A DNA stretch of 64,000 bases from assembly GCA_026210745.1 (NCBI GenBank), contig CP110630.1, forward strand, positions 3,906,001 through 3,970,000, in the 5' to 3' direction. Both the position numbers and the translations under genes were made by a program. The notes under the pieces are model-generated. The model saw only the letters and a list, made by a program, of their open reading frames with translations, did not search any database and was not told the DNA's origin. Below, one piece after another: positions 9,778-19,893 of this stretch (positions are counted from its first letter, which is position 1; each line of letters starts with the position of its first letter). Source of the DNA: Exobasidium rhododendri. Taxonomy: Eukaryota; Basidiomycota; Exobasidiomycetes; Exobasidiales; Exobasidiaceae.

Positions 9778-12700
9778 ATGGCAGTCTTCGATCAGTTCAA
9801 GAACCTAATCCGACACGGCAAGACCGCCAAGGACGGGCATCGCTCGTTCGGCACGGATACCTCCCCAGTGAGTTGACAGTGAGCAGAAGATGAATCGAAC
9901 AGAGTAGTTGTTTTCTTTTCGAGAGAGGGTGGGGTCGCGGGGCGGACGAGGCAGGTTGACGAGGCAGGTAAAAAAAGGCTAGGGAGGGGAAACAGAGGGG
10001 AGTACTGGTCAGCCGTCTCATTTCCTTCTTCTTCTGAGTGAAGATGTAATCATCTGTGTTACTCTTTACTGACGTTCAGTCTCTCAATTTTTCTCCTCCC
10101 ACTACTATAAACTCAAAGACAGATGTAGGACGAGCAATGCCAGCAGGAGAAGGCTCTACTAGGCAAGATGGCGGTCATGACCGCAACAGAGCTGCAGAGG
10201 GACTGTACCTGGAAAACAAAGGACAGCCAGCGACGACCTATGTAAGCACGGAACCTTCCGCTACAGCCAAAGGTCACTCTGCCGGTCCATCTGCTGCTTC
10301 TCATGGGGTCACTGCCGCCACCACTGCATCAGCTATTCCAGCCCACGTCACTTCTGGGAATATGAACGTTGGAAACCAGGCGAGCAACTATCAAGTACAG
10401 AGTGATTCAAGCAGCTCCCACGTCGACAAGCTGACAAAGGAGGAACAAGCAGCCGCAGATTCACTGCCGCACTACCCAGAGCTGAATGAGAGGTTTCAGT
10501 TGTTAATGAAGATGGGAGAGTGAGTCTCTACATCATTACGTCTGCCTCTGAAGGCGACGCGGGAGAAGTGTGCTGATTGATCCCTTGCATCAATATCCCC
10601 ATTTCCTCCTTTCCCAGTGGTGCCTTCTCGAATGTTTACAAGGCAAGGGATCGCAAAACAGGTCAAAAGGTCGCCATCAAGGTAGTGCGCAAGTACGAAC
10701 TAAACAGCAATCAGGTGAGTCAAAGATTTGTACTGGAACTTCCTTTTCCCATTTTGTTCTATTGGCGAGGTGCAGACGTGGGTCTTTGAAGAGACGAAGT
10801 GGGGCGCAGAGGACAGATGGAGCAAGAAGAAGGCTGCCTGCTCCGTCCTCCTCAGTCTAGATCGTCTCCTTTCGTCTCTCGTCACGCCATTCTACAGGAC
10901 ATCGACTGACACTGTCGACAATTCTTTTTTTCTTCTCCCTCCATCTCCCCCGGATCACTTCAATCGACGTTCCAATCATTGCACCGTTGTCCCCCTTTCC
11001 CTCTTGATTTCCTTTCGCTTCTGTTTCTTCTTTCCCACCCCTAGGAGGACGGAAGACTGGACCCACAATTTCGGAAAAAGAACCGTGTGACCGAGGTTAG
11101 TGATTGCGTTTCTTTTGTGTTCATATCTCTGCACGGCATAGTTGTCGAGTTCAGTGCGTCCAGGAGAGTATACTTGCGCTGCAGTTCTGCTCTCCTGTCG
11201 CTCGCTTTCCTTGCCCTCTTTGACGTTCTATGATCTTCCCCCCCCCCTTCCCCTTCTCGTCTTCTTGATTAGTGGAAAGCATGTCTCTGACGCTGTGACC
11301 CTCTACCTCTCTCCCTTGGAACACCTCCTCTTCACGCCTCCTCCTCCTCTCCTACTCCCTCTTAACTCAATGACAACGGTGCAAACGGAACTCCCTATTT
11401 CCTCCTTTTCGTACCCACAGAGAGCCAACATCTTGAAGGAAGTACAAATCATGCGAAATCTAAAGCATCCAGGAATCGTCAAGCTCTTGGAGTTTTCCGA
11501 ATCGAGGGAACACTACTACCTCATCTTGGAGCTACTCGAAGGTGGTGAACTGTTCCATCAGATTGTCAAGCTGACATACTTCAGTGAAGCATTGGCAAGG
11601 CATGTTATCCTGCAAGTTGCCAACGGGATCCGCTACCTCCACGAAGAGAGAGGTGTCGTTCATCGTGACATCAAGCCTGAAAACTTGCTCTTTGAATCGA
11701 TCAAAATCATTCCTTCCAAGGTGAACAAAGCAAGACCATACGATGAAGAAAAGGAAGACGAAGGAGAATTCATGCCTGGAATTGGTGGTGGAGGAATCGG
11801 TCTCGTCAAGATTGCTGATTTCGGTCTTAGCAAAGTCGTTTGGGAAGAGAGCACCATGACACCTTGTGGAACTGTCGGCTACACTGCACCGGAGATTGTG
11901 AAAGATGAACGGTACTCCAAGTCAGTCGACATGTGGGCACTCGGATGTGTCCTCTACACTCTCTTGTGTGGATTCCCGCCGTTCTACGATGAGAGTATCT
12001 CCGTGCTGACGGAGAAGGTGGCCAAGGGATACTACACCTTCCTCAGTCCATGGTGGGACGACATTAGTTCTTCGGCCAAGAACTTGATCACTCATCTACT
12101 CTGCGTTGACTCCAGCAAAAGATTCACCATCGACGAGTTCCTGGCTCATCCTTGGTGCAACGTCCAGGAACCTGTGCCGAACCTCGACTCTGCTGATATT
12201 GCGCTGGCGAAGATGAGTGAGATGCCGTTGGACAGTCCCATGCTGGCGAGTTTCAAGAAGAGCAAAGGAAGAGCAATGATGAGTCCTGGCATCAATCAAC
12301 TCAAGGAAGCATTTGATGTGACGTATGCTGTTCATCGTATGGAAGAGGAAGGCGCCAGAAGGAGAGGAGCTGGAGGGCAAAAAGGACTTCAAGGGATAGC
12401 GTTGAACGAAGACGACGAAGAAGAAGATCAAACGATGGAAGTACGACATGCAAACAAGAAGTACGGAAGCATAGCAGCGCAAGCCATTGAAAACCATGCC
12501 AAGCAATCGTCGAAGGCTTCCAGTCAAGCAGCAGCAGCTCCAGCACCACAACAGCAACAGTATCAAGGCAGAGGTGGAGCAGATCGCAAACTAGCAGAGG
12601 CAGCCTTGTACGATGGCAGAGCCGGCACGAGGGATCGAGGCAACGGTCGAAGCAAACGCGGATTCGAGCTGAACATGGGAAACGCAACTCTGCTCGGTCG

Positions 12701-12824
12701 AAGGAACAAAGGCAATGGTGCGCCAGGCCAGAGTATAGGTCAGTTCCTCGACCCGAATCACTCGACTAGCGGTGACATGGGCACTCATGGTCTCGTGCCA
12801 GGAAGTCCAATGAAGATCGACTAG
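9778..12824 (+). CDS. SRK1: Stress-activated CaMK-type Ser/Thr kinase (SRK1/RCK2 family)
   Basis: MAPK-activated kinase; yeast Rck2 and fission yeast Srk1 are phosphorylated by the Hog1/Sty1 stress MAPK and act on translation and the cell cycle. Exons 9778-9867, 10080-10519, 10618-10714, 11045-11095 and 11421-12824 join in phase to about 693 residues. Visible are the Gly-loop GDGAFSNV (177-183), VAIK Lys198, HRD with catalytic Asp309, DFG Asp359, and TPCGTVGYTAPE before the P+1 region. Between HRD and DFG sits the family-typical insert ending in FMPGIGGGGIGLVKIADFG, which separates RCK2/SRK1 from other CaMKs. The C-terminal tail is Gln/Gly-rich and disordered. The last two introns (330 and 325 bp) are far longer than the rest. 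The short exon 4 (EDGRLDPQFRKKNRVTE) was chosen by phase and by fit to RANILKEVQIM after it. Confidence 0.9.
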
Positions 12825-13281
12825 TCGCTTTGTGGACCCCGTGTTCTCTCTTCCACTCTCCCTTTTGGCGTCACTCCTACCACTCCTGGATGCTGAGTAA
12901 GCAATCTACTCCGTCAACTCGGCGTCTGATACTCTCCTGCTCCTCTCCCCCTTCCTTTATTCCTGCTGCTCGACCCGCCTCATACGTCCTCATCCTTCGC
13001 CACACCCTTCCTCGCTGAATCGATTTCCTGCTCTCGTGTCTGCAATCACACGCCCGCTTTCTTCCTTGCTGCTGTTTGTCTCTTTTCTTATCTTCTCCCT
13101 TACCTTGTAGTCTTGCATACACACACACTTACACACACACACACACACACAATATCTCAATCATTATAACTCATCGCCTAACGAATTCTACTTTATCATT
13201 GATAATGATACATCAGACCTCACCACGGACAATGGCTGAGACAGTGTACAGTGTTGACAAGAAAAGGAGAAGGATAATCTT
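12825..13281. other. Convergent intergenic region with AC microsatellite
   Basis: 3' regions of SRK1 (+) and the RIX1-like gene (-). Contains an (AC)n tract near 13118-13152. No gene seen. Confidence 0.6.
13118..13152. repeat. AC microsatellite
   Basis: (AC)n tract with one TT interruption, in the 3' intergenic space between two convergent genes. Confidence 0.9.
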
Positions 13282-15696
13282 TCATATTTCTTCCTCGTCG
13301 TCTTCTTTTTCGTCGCTTTCTTCGTCTGACGAGCGAAGATCAATCTCAGGAATGGCATCGTCGTCATCGTCATCGTCATCGCTACTGTCTTCCTCTAGTA
13401 GGCTTCCCTTTGGGTGATCTGAGGTACCAATCGATGGCACGCTGGGCAGAATTGTTGTTGTTGTTGTTGTTGCAGTCGTCGTCGTCGCAGCGGGTACTCC
13501 TACGTTTGCGTTTGCCGTACTTCCAAACAACTGAGCTGTCGCAGGCGTTCTGTCTGGGCTTAAAGTGCTGGCTTCGGGCATTGCATTTGTACTGGTCATT
13601 GATGGCGATCCAATCCTAGGCATACTTTGCCTTCGCGATGGCTTCACTGGATCCGGGGAGAGGTGCGACGGCATCATCGATTTGCGCCGTGGACTCTGTA
13701 GAGCGGGCGATGTGACTTTGGGAGAGAGCGATCCTTTCTCCTCGACTACTTGAATGCTGAGTACGTCCTGCATAGCTTCGACTTCTTTTGCACCTCGATC
13801 CTCTTCCAGCTCAATCTTTCCAAGGACCACCTCCTGCTCATCCACCTGCCATGTATCTTCTACACCTACGTGCATCTTTAGCGACAGCTTCGGTGGAAGT
13901 CTAGGATTGAAAACGAACTCCAGCGCTTGCGACAAGGTCTTGGCCCCTTCTCTCGCTTTACGATGGGAACACACCAATCCTTGAGAGGCCAGTGAAGACG
14001 CCTTTGTTGTCAAGAGCGTCAGAATCGATCCCCTGCTTAGTCGAACTATCTGAGCAATTGCCTCGAATGATGTCGCCGTCAAGTCGTCTGGCTGTTGAAG
14101 TGAGATTTCTGAAATGCCCAAAAAAACCAGAGCAGTGGTGTGCGCCAAATCGTAGTGTTCGGGACTTAGTTGAGTGGCCAGACCTTCGTACACGGTGGGC
14201 AAATAAGCAAGGGCCGCTTTGCATGCTTCATACTCGTCCTCTTCCAGATCGACAAAGCCCCTTTTTTGACTGAATTGCACCTGGTCCGATTCGTAGATCC
14301 TCCTTCTCTTGTTGCTCTTTTCTGCCTTCTTCTGCGCTTCTTCCTCCTCTTGTTTGTAGGGCTTGGTAGACGATGATGCACTCACCTTGAGAAGCCTGGC
14401 GACCTGAGCAAGACACGTTCTGGCGCAGTGAATTTGAACTTGACTCTCTGGATCTAAGCGGAGATTCAAGACTTGCATAACCTTGATGCCAACGCAACGA
14501 ACCGCAGGAGACGACTTTTCAGTGACTCGTAGTACCCGCGACAACACTCTGTTGGTCTTGGAATAGTACACCGGCAACGGTAATGAAGCTAGCAGGGTAA
14601 GCGCTGAGATATGAGCCGAAGACAAAAGTGCAGTCTGCGCAGCGTGCAAGCCTATTTCAGGTGGTGGTTGCTGACGTGGTGGAGAGAGGGAGTGGACAGA
14701 TAGGATGGACATTATCATGTTCACCAGCTTCTCCAGAGGAACAGGCACGGCCTGCGTCGTCGGTTCAGAAAGGAACATGCCAATGATGCCGGCTGAAGGA
14801 GGATTTCCCAGTAACGATCTCAGTCGAGAATGAGCCTCCGATAGGGCATCCATGTCATCAGAAGGTAGCTCGCCCATGAAGCCCGCCTTCGAAGTTCCGT
14901 CCTCGCCCATCTCAAAAGTCGAAGAACAAGCTTTCCAAGCAAGTTTGACATCTTCAATGAGCAGATCCAACGTGGTAGTCCAAAGCTGTTTTTGAGATGC
15001 TGATCCCTTTCCGGTCAAGTGAAGAGTTGCCAGGAGTCTGCTCGCGTCTATCATCAAATCTGGTCTCTCCAGAAACACTCTCGTGCATACCTTTTGCAAT
15101 TGAGAGGCGTATGATCGATAGACTGTAGGATGTATGCGGACCTGTTCACACAAGGCTTCCAAGAGGGTCGACTGTGCAAGAAGTCTTCCTGTGTAAATAT
15201 CCTCTTCTGCGGCGCCCTTCTCTAGTTTGCGACGAATGCAGTCACTCACCCTCGAATTGCTGCTAATGTCATCGCCTCGTTCGACGTTCTGCAGTAAAGC
15301 CAAGGCGTACTTTGGCACGTTGATACTGGCTACGTTTCGCCAGTATTCCAGCTTTGTCTTTGCATCTCTTCCCAGTAGATCGTTGAGCAGCGCAGTCGCT
15401 TCTCTTATTGCCAACGAAAAGTGCATTAGAGCAGAAGAGATCCAATGAGACGTGTAGGATACAACGGACTCCCATGGCACCTCCCGAACCATCTCAAGCG
15501 CTAGCTGAAGTCCCTTTGCTACGTCCTTGTTGGCATGTAGCATCGAATCGATCCGCAGGCTGAACTTGTGCCATTCCGAAGATCTTGTCGACGAATCTTG
15601 ACCGACATTAGACAGCAGAGACGAAGTACGCAGATCAGTTTGGAAGCTTTGTCGATCTATTAGGTACTCCAGCTGACGGCCTATTGGAGCGCCCAT
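13282..15696 (-). CDS. RIX1: RIX1/PELP1-like pre-60S ribosome assembly protein
   Basis: Rix1 with Ipi1 and Ipi3 forms a nuclear complex that recruits the Rea1 ATPase to pre-60S particles and is needed for ITS2 processing. This single-exon frame gives about 804 residues from the ATG at 15696. The N-terminal half is alpha-helical repeat-like with Rix1-type features (WHKFSLRIDSML, a GLQLALEMVRE helix and a following W). The C-terminus is strongly acidic, with an eight-Asp run followed by AIPEIDL, a signature of the Rix1/PELP1 tail. The middle has Ser/Pro-rich linkers. An upstream in-frame ATG at 15870 would add 58 residues with no conserved look and overlaps the end of the next gene, so the MGAPIGRQLEYL start is preferred. 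The assignment rests on recognised pattern rather than a strict motif. Confidence 0.68.
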   Translation of the reverse strand: MGAPIGRQLEYLIDRQSFQTDLRTSSLLSNVGQDSSTRSSEWHKFSLRIDSMLHANKDVAKGLQLALEMVREVPWESVVSYTSHWISSALMHFSLAIREATALLNDLLGRDAKTKLEYWRNVASINVPKYALALLQNVERGDDISSNSRVSDCIRRKLEKGAAEEDIYTGRLLAQSTLLEALCEQVRIHPTVYRSYASQLQKVCTRVFLERPDLMIDASRLLATLHLTGKGSASQKQLWTTTLDLLIEDVKLAWKACSSTFEMGEDGTSKAGFMGELPSDDMDALSEAHSRLRSLLGNPPSAGIIGMFLSEPTTQAVPVPLEKLVNMIMSILSVHSLSPPRQQPPPEIGLHAAQTALLSSAHISALTLLASLPLPVYYSKTNRVLSRVLRVTEKSSPAVRCVGIKVMQVLNLRLDPESQVQIHCARTCLAQVARLLKVSASSSTKPYKQEEEEAQKKAEKSNKRRRIYESDQVQFSQKRGFVDLEEDEYEACKAALAYLPTVYEGLATQLSPEHYDLAHTTALVFLGISEISLQQPDDLTATSFEAIAQIVRLSRGSILTLLTTKASSLASQGLVCSHRKAREGAKTLSQALEFVFNPRLPPKLSLKMHVGVEDTWQVDEQEVVLGKIELEEDRGAKEVEAMQDVLSIQVVEEKGSLSPKVTSPALQSPRRKSMMPSHLSPDPVKPSRRQSMPRIGSPSMTSTNAMPEASTLSPDRTPATAQLFGSTANANVGVPAATTTTATTTTTTILPSVPSIGTSDHPKGSLLEEDSSDDDDDDDDAIPEIDLRSSDEESDEKEDDEEEI

Positions 15697-15863
15697 AATT
15701 GCTGGTGAGAGAACCTCTCCAGGGGGGGTAAAGGGATGGGAACACAACAACTCTCCCTTTCCTTTTTCTTGGCCTCTCGTCCAGGAGAAATTATGTGTCA
15801 CGTGTGTGACCTTTCCAGTACGACATCTCCACCAGCCAGCCCTCTTGGCAACGGGCGGCAAGA

Positions 15864-16849
15864 TCACCAAACCCCATCGGCTTCCTGTCCAGTCTCGTCC
15901 GCATCCTGTAGGCCATGTCCAAGTCCCAGTACATCGACGTTGTCTTCTTCCATGACGCCTGCATTGTGTAGCTCGCTTCGGCCAATGTGCCGGCTCTTCG
16001 CCAAATTTAATTTGCTCATCTGTCTCCCCATCAGCTCATACTCCCTTGTCCTTTCCATTTTTCGTTCGGCTTCATAGTTGGCCCGTTGGAGCTTTGCGTT
16101 CTCCTTCACTGAGATCAGCTTTGTTTTGCCTCGCTGCGTCGACCTCTACAAAGGGAGCAGGAAAATTGAGACTCCGATTCAGTATGATCCAGCGATCCAG
16201 CTATGCACAATAGCATCATGACACTCACCAAATTGAGTCTCTGTGGCGTCTCCTTCTGTGTGTCGCCGTCTTCGTCTCCTGCCGTTGCAAGCTCCAACAT
16301 CATGTCTTCCATCTCTTGAATCTCTGATGTGTCCTTGGCCGCTTGTGCTGATTTTTCCAGCTCAAGCGTATCTTTCTTGAGCTTCTCGATTTGGCCAGCA
16401 CTGAGGAGGCGACATACCTCTCTACTCTTGAGGAGGTTTCGATTTCGATCAAGTAGCGCTCGCAATTCTAGTCCTTTCGCCGGTCTCTTTCCCTTGGGTG
16501 ACGGCTTTATGAACATAGTAGGCGTGTTGCTGCTGGAATGGGAAGACCTTCTCTTCTGATGAGATGATTGCGACGTAGCGGCAGAAGCTTCTGCAATAGC
16601 AGCCACCTGAGACAGTTTAGCCAGTTCAGAGTAGGCGTATTGAGTGACGTTGGCAATATGCTCGTCATGTATGACAATTTCTCGACTACCGGTAGCTGAG
16701 GGCGAAGGAGACAATATCTGATTCAAGGCAGACGACCCACTCGTGCAGGGCATCGGAATCGTTGGAACTTCTTGGCCATTCTCCTTCTGCAAGTCACCTC
16801 GCAAAGGTGGAAGCGTACCGATTGGCAAGATAAGTCCGTTCGCCACCAT
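15864..16849 (-). CDS. Coiled-coil protein of unknown function
   Basis: Two exons on the minus strand, 16849-16229 and 16145-15864, with an 83-bp intron (GTGAGT donor, TAG acceptor after a pyrimidine-rich run). The join is in phase and gives about 300 residues. I do not recognise it. It starts MVANGLILPIGTLPPLRG. A helical segment near residues 65-90 (YAYSELAKLSQVAAIAEAS) is followed by a basic Ser-rich linker, then a Lys/Glu-rich coiled coil from about residue 125 to 190. After the splice comes a second charged helix (ENAKLQRANYEAERKME). The C-terminus is acidic. It ends 167 bp before the start of the RIX1-like gene on the same strand. A kinetochore or chromatin adaptor is possible but unsupported. 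Confidence 0.65.
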
Positions 16850-16876
16850 CAGTTAGGTGTATTATATGAGTGTGAG

Positions 16877-16906
16877 GAGGAAAAAAGAGGAAAAAAGAGG
16901 AAAAAA
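16877..16906. repeat. Three tandem copies of a 10-bp GAGGAAAAAA repeat
   Basis: Perfect 3 x 10 bp direct repeat, 28 bp upstream of the coding start at 16849 on the minus strand (a pyrimidine-rich tract in the sense of that gene). Confidence 0.9.
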
Positions 16907-17218
16907 GATTCCGCTTCAAGAGGAGGTTAATCGAGTGGAAGTCAAATTTGAAGACATGTCAAAAATACCAAGGACGCGAGAGTGGGCCCCACTTAACTGA
17001 ATCAAGTCGAGACGTCAGACATCCTATGATTAGAGCGGCTAAGACGAATACTAGTAGAGGGGAGAACATTCGGTGTCTGGACAAGTATGGTGATTGCAGA
17101 CTATGGTGTTGTTACAGCGGCGAAGGATAGGAAGATGGCGAGGAAGATAATAAGTTGGAATAAGGTTACACGATGATGACTGCGATCCCTCCTCGATCTT
17201 GCCAGAGGAAGCGTACGA

Positions 17219-17244
17219 ACACACACACACACATACACACACAG
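17219..17244. repeat. AC microsatellite
   Basis: (AC)n tract with one T interruption, 3' of the 506-residue minus-strand gene. Confidence 0.85.
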
Positions 17245-17277
17245 AAAGACTTTACAAAGACCAAGCCGACTAAGTAC

Positions 17278-18798
17278 TCACTCGGTGTCGTCGTCGTCGT
17301 CTTCTTCGTCCTCGCCATCGTTTCGCTTCATCAGCGAATCAACTATGACGCTGGGCAGTTGTACAGTGGACAATCTTCTCGCACTTTGCGCAAGCCTCTC
17401 TAGTCCATGACAACCTTCTTTACGCTGTTCTATCAGCTCGACAAAGTTGCTCAATACGTCGACTAGTTTGCCACCTTCTCCTCCTGTCCCAGATGATCTG
17501 CTCGATTCGAGAGTGGGTACAGAAGGTAGCGAGGTGGAAAGACGTTTGTGAGCTGCGACCAGGGAGGAGCGCGGTGAAGGAGGATGTCCACTCGGCGACG
17601 AGTCGTGAAATGGGGAACCTTCCTTCTTCGACGGTTCTGAAGCAGTCCTCTTCGGTGAAGGAGGTCGTATGGGTGCTGCTGTGCTAGACGATGCTTCTCT
17701 TTCCTCCTCTTCGTCTTCACCTTCCCTTGCTCGCTTGCGGCCGATTTCGTTTTCGCTTAATCTTCTCTTTTCTTTCTGTAACGCATCTCCCGCCCACTCC
17801 TTTCCTACAGCATAAAATCCATTGGCCCAATCGTGTGCTACTTCGCTTGCGCTGTGTAGAAAGGCACTGGCAGTCTGTGGAGACGACAATGCGCTTCTCC
17901 AGATCTTACTAGGATTCTGCAAACTCGAACCAGCGTCATCATCCGCGCCGTTGTGTAGCTTTGCTTTCTTGTCTTCCCCCATCTTAGTGTCCACGCTGTC
18001 TCCTTTCTCCTTGATGCCGGGAAAGGTGCTCTTGCTGTCTTGCGCGAATCTTACGACGTCCTGAAAAGCTCCCTCCACTGCTCGTTCTGCCCGAAGTGCT
18101 GAAGTAAAGCTGCTTGCTCCTGTTCTCGCGAGTCTAGCTTGATTTGCCAGAATTGTCAATTGATGGCTTCTGACACTCGCTCTCCTGTCTGACTTCCTCT
18201 TTGCATTCGTCGATTCTTCTTCATCTTCCACCTCAGAAAGATCTGCATGATATGAACTGGGCAGACTCATCGTTCTTCTCTTGAGTATTGTGAATGGACT
18301 GGAGGACATGCTTGCTTGCATCTCTAGTGCTTCTCGTATAGGTTGTGCAATAGAAGTAGGGAGAATGGCAATGTTGTTGGTACTGGAATTGCCCTTCTGC
18401 AGGACAAACACGGGAGCGGCATCGAGCACATCAGAGGGAAGGGTGGACATCGTAGATGCTGAAGTAGGCGCAGGCGAACATTCAGACGTTCTCCTTCTCT
18501 TGCGAAGGTCGTGAAAATATTGGGAGGCGCCACCTTTTGTCGAGCCTGGCGTGCTGCCCCTCCTGCGATTGAAATTGAACGGCCCGTCGTCTTCTGTGAT
18601 TGCTGGTGATACTAAGGGTAGGTATTTCTCTCGAAAGGCCACGCCCATTGGAGGAGAGGGATCGGGAGAGAAGACGGGTGGTAGATTGTTCATGAGATTG
18701 GGGCGATCTCGGTGCAGCGATGACGACGAAGATGGTGATGCTGGAATGGGTGCTGATGATGCAGGAGTCGAGGACGAGACTTGCGTACCTCCCGACAT
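17278..18798 (-). CDS. Ser/Pro-rich, probably nuclear protein of unknown function
   Basis: Single uninterrupted frame of 506 residues. I do not recognise a family. It is rich in Ser, Pro and basic clusters that look like nuclear localisation signals (RKRRRTSE near residue 100, KRRTMSLP, RKRARE). Helical blocks are visible around residues 215-260 (HQLTILANQARLAR, then ALRAERAVEGAFQDVVRFAQ) and 305-345 (SASEVAHDWANGFYAVGKEW). The C-terminus is an acidic run of Glu/Asp. Conserved-looking helices between disordered segments suggest a transcriptional regulator such as an Opi1-type factor, but I cannot confirm that. It lies head-to-head with the quinone oxidoreductase across a 1.1 kb interval that also contains a candidate spliced leader on this strand. 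Confidence 0.68.
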   Translation of the reverse strand: MSGGTQVSSSTPASSAPIPASPSSSSSLHRDRPNLMNNLPPVFSPDPSPPMGVAFREKYLPLVSPAITEDDGPFNFNRRRGSTPGSTKGGASQYFHDLRKRRRTSECSPAPTSASTMSTLPSDVLDAAPVFVLQKGNSSTNNIAILPTSIAQPIREALEMQASMSSSPFTILKRRTMSLPSSYHADLSEVEDEEESTNAKRKSDRRASVRSHQLTILANQARLARTGASSFTSALRAERAVEGAFQDVVRFAQDSKSTFPGIKEKGDSVDTKMGEDKKAKLHNGADDDAGSSLQNPSKIWRSALSSPQTASAFLHSASEVAHDWANGFYAVGKEWAGDALQKEKRRLSENEIGRKRAREGEDEEEEREASSSTAAPIRPPSPKRTASEPSKKEGSPFHDSSPSGHPPSPRSSLVAAHKRLSTSLPSVPTLESSRSSGTGGEGGKLVDVLSNFVELIEQRKEGCHGLERLAQSARRLSTVQLPSVIVDSLMKRNDGEDEEDDDDDTE

Positions 18799-19893
18799 GT
18801 TGAGAATCGATCGGGTGTGGGTGTCTTCAAATTCGGTCTCAGAGTCTTACCCCGGATGCAAGGTCTTTCAATTTGGCTCTGCCTCCAATCGGGGAATTTC
18901 TCTTGAGCCTGGGTGAGAATGTAGTAGGATTGGAAGGACACAGGCGAATGGTTGTTTGTCTGGGCCCCACTTCTACTTGCCTTGAAAAGGGCGCAATGGC
19001 TTCCTGGTACGGCAATGATGAGAGTTCCTGGCGCAGTCCAATTCGTCGCACCGCTTCCTGCGTGCTCCTCTCCCGTTTCTCGAAATAAGTCTATTGAAGA
19101 GGGGGAAGGGGGCGAGGCTCGTATGTATGGAATTCTAATCTGAAGCTAGTGTATATAGATACGGCTCCAAGGGCCAGATCCTCCCTCCCCCGAACGCGGT
19201 CCTCGGGCTAAAAGTCTCCAGAGTACTTTAAATGTGGTGATAATAGCGACTGAACACCACTTGAAGTCGTATTAAAATTGGGGTGGACGAGGGGGAACGA
19301 TCTAAAACTTCAGAGTTTCAAAAATAATTTATCCTATCCGTGCGGCCGGCTTCTGCCTTTCTTCACTGTGAAGTTCTGACAAAGCAGAGATCCCGCATCC
19401 CTCAATGCAACTGTAGATAGTCGAGTCTTTGCGTGTCATAGATAGAGTCGAGTCCTCGAACGGTGTAGATGACAGTGGCAAAGGGCGTTCTCACGCCACA
19501 GCAGAAGAAGTAGTGTCGTTGACATACCGAGCAAATAGATGCTCATCCTTTCACGTCGAGGGAACGGACCTGTTAGGTATTTCCTCGAGTCTCTGAAATG
19601 TGCTGTACTGTTAGTATCGCTATCGTTTGGTGATAGAGCGCACGAAAGTCTTACTGTACGGATACGAATTACACCGCTGAGCGTAGGCGCCACGCGAGAT
19701 GTCTCAATCAATTGAGAGCGCAGAGAGGCTTATAGTCAACCCGGTAGCCGGTCGCCTGCCCCGCGTTGTGTGTGTGTAGTGTCTGTAGGCGTTGCCTCTA
19801 TTTGTCGGCGACGCTTTGGCCTCAGTAAGACTACTGCTAACGTCTCTATCACAACCATCTGTGAGCCTGTCAGACGACATTCGCTACAGCAAC
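18799..19893. promoter_or_regulatory. Divergent interval with candidate spliced minus-strand leader
   Basis: About 1.1 kb between the 506-residue gene (-) and the oxidoreductase (+). On the minus strand, a GTAAGA donor at 19654, a perfect TACTAAC at 19616-19610 and a TTTCAG acceptor at 19594-19593 define a 62-bp intron, and a second GTATGT donor lies at 19527. This looks like a spliced 5' leader or a small gene, but I found no coherent protein. Confidence 0.45.
19593..19654 (-). other. Candidate intron with TACTAAC branch point
   Basis: Donor GTAAGA, branch TACTAAC (19616-19610) and acceptor CATTTCAG, 62 bp long, matching the size of coding introns elsewhere in the window. The flanking exon 19528-19592 could encode a short peptide around GPFPRRERMSIYLLG, but no start codon or homologous family is evident. 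Confidence 0.5.

Larger units (their letters stand above)
16850..17277. other. Intergenic region with short tandem repeats
   Basis: Space between two minus-strand genes. It contains three copies of a 10-bp purine repeat (16877-16906) and an AC microsatellite (17219-17244). It is the likely promoter of the gene starting at 16849. No gene seen. Confidence 0.5.

Noticed and set aside
10728-11090. 120-codon frame inside the SRK1 gene
   Set aside because: It lies mostly in the 330-bp third intron of the kinase and has no conserved content.
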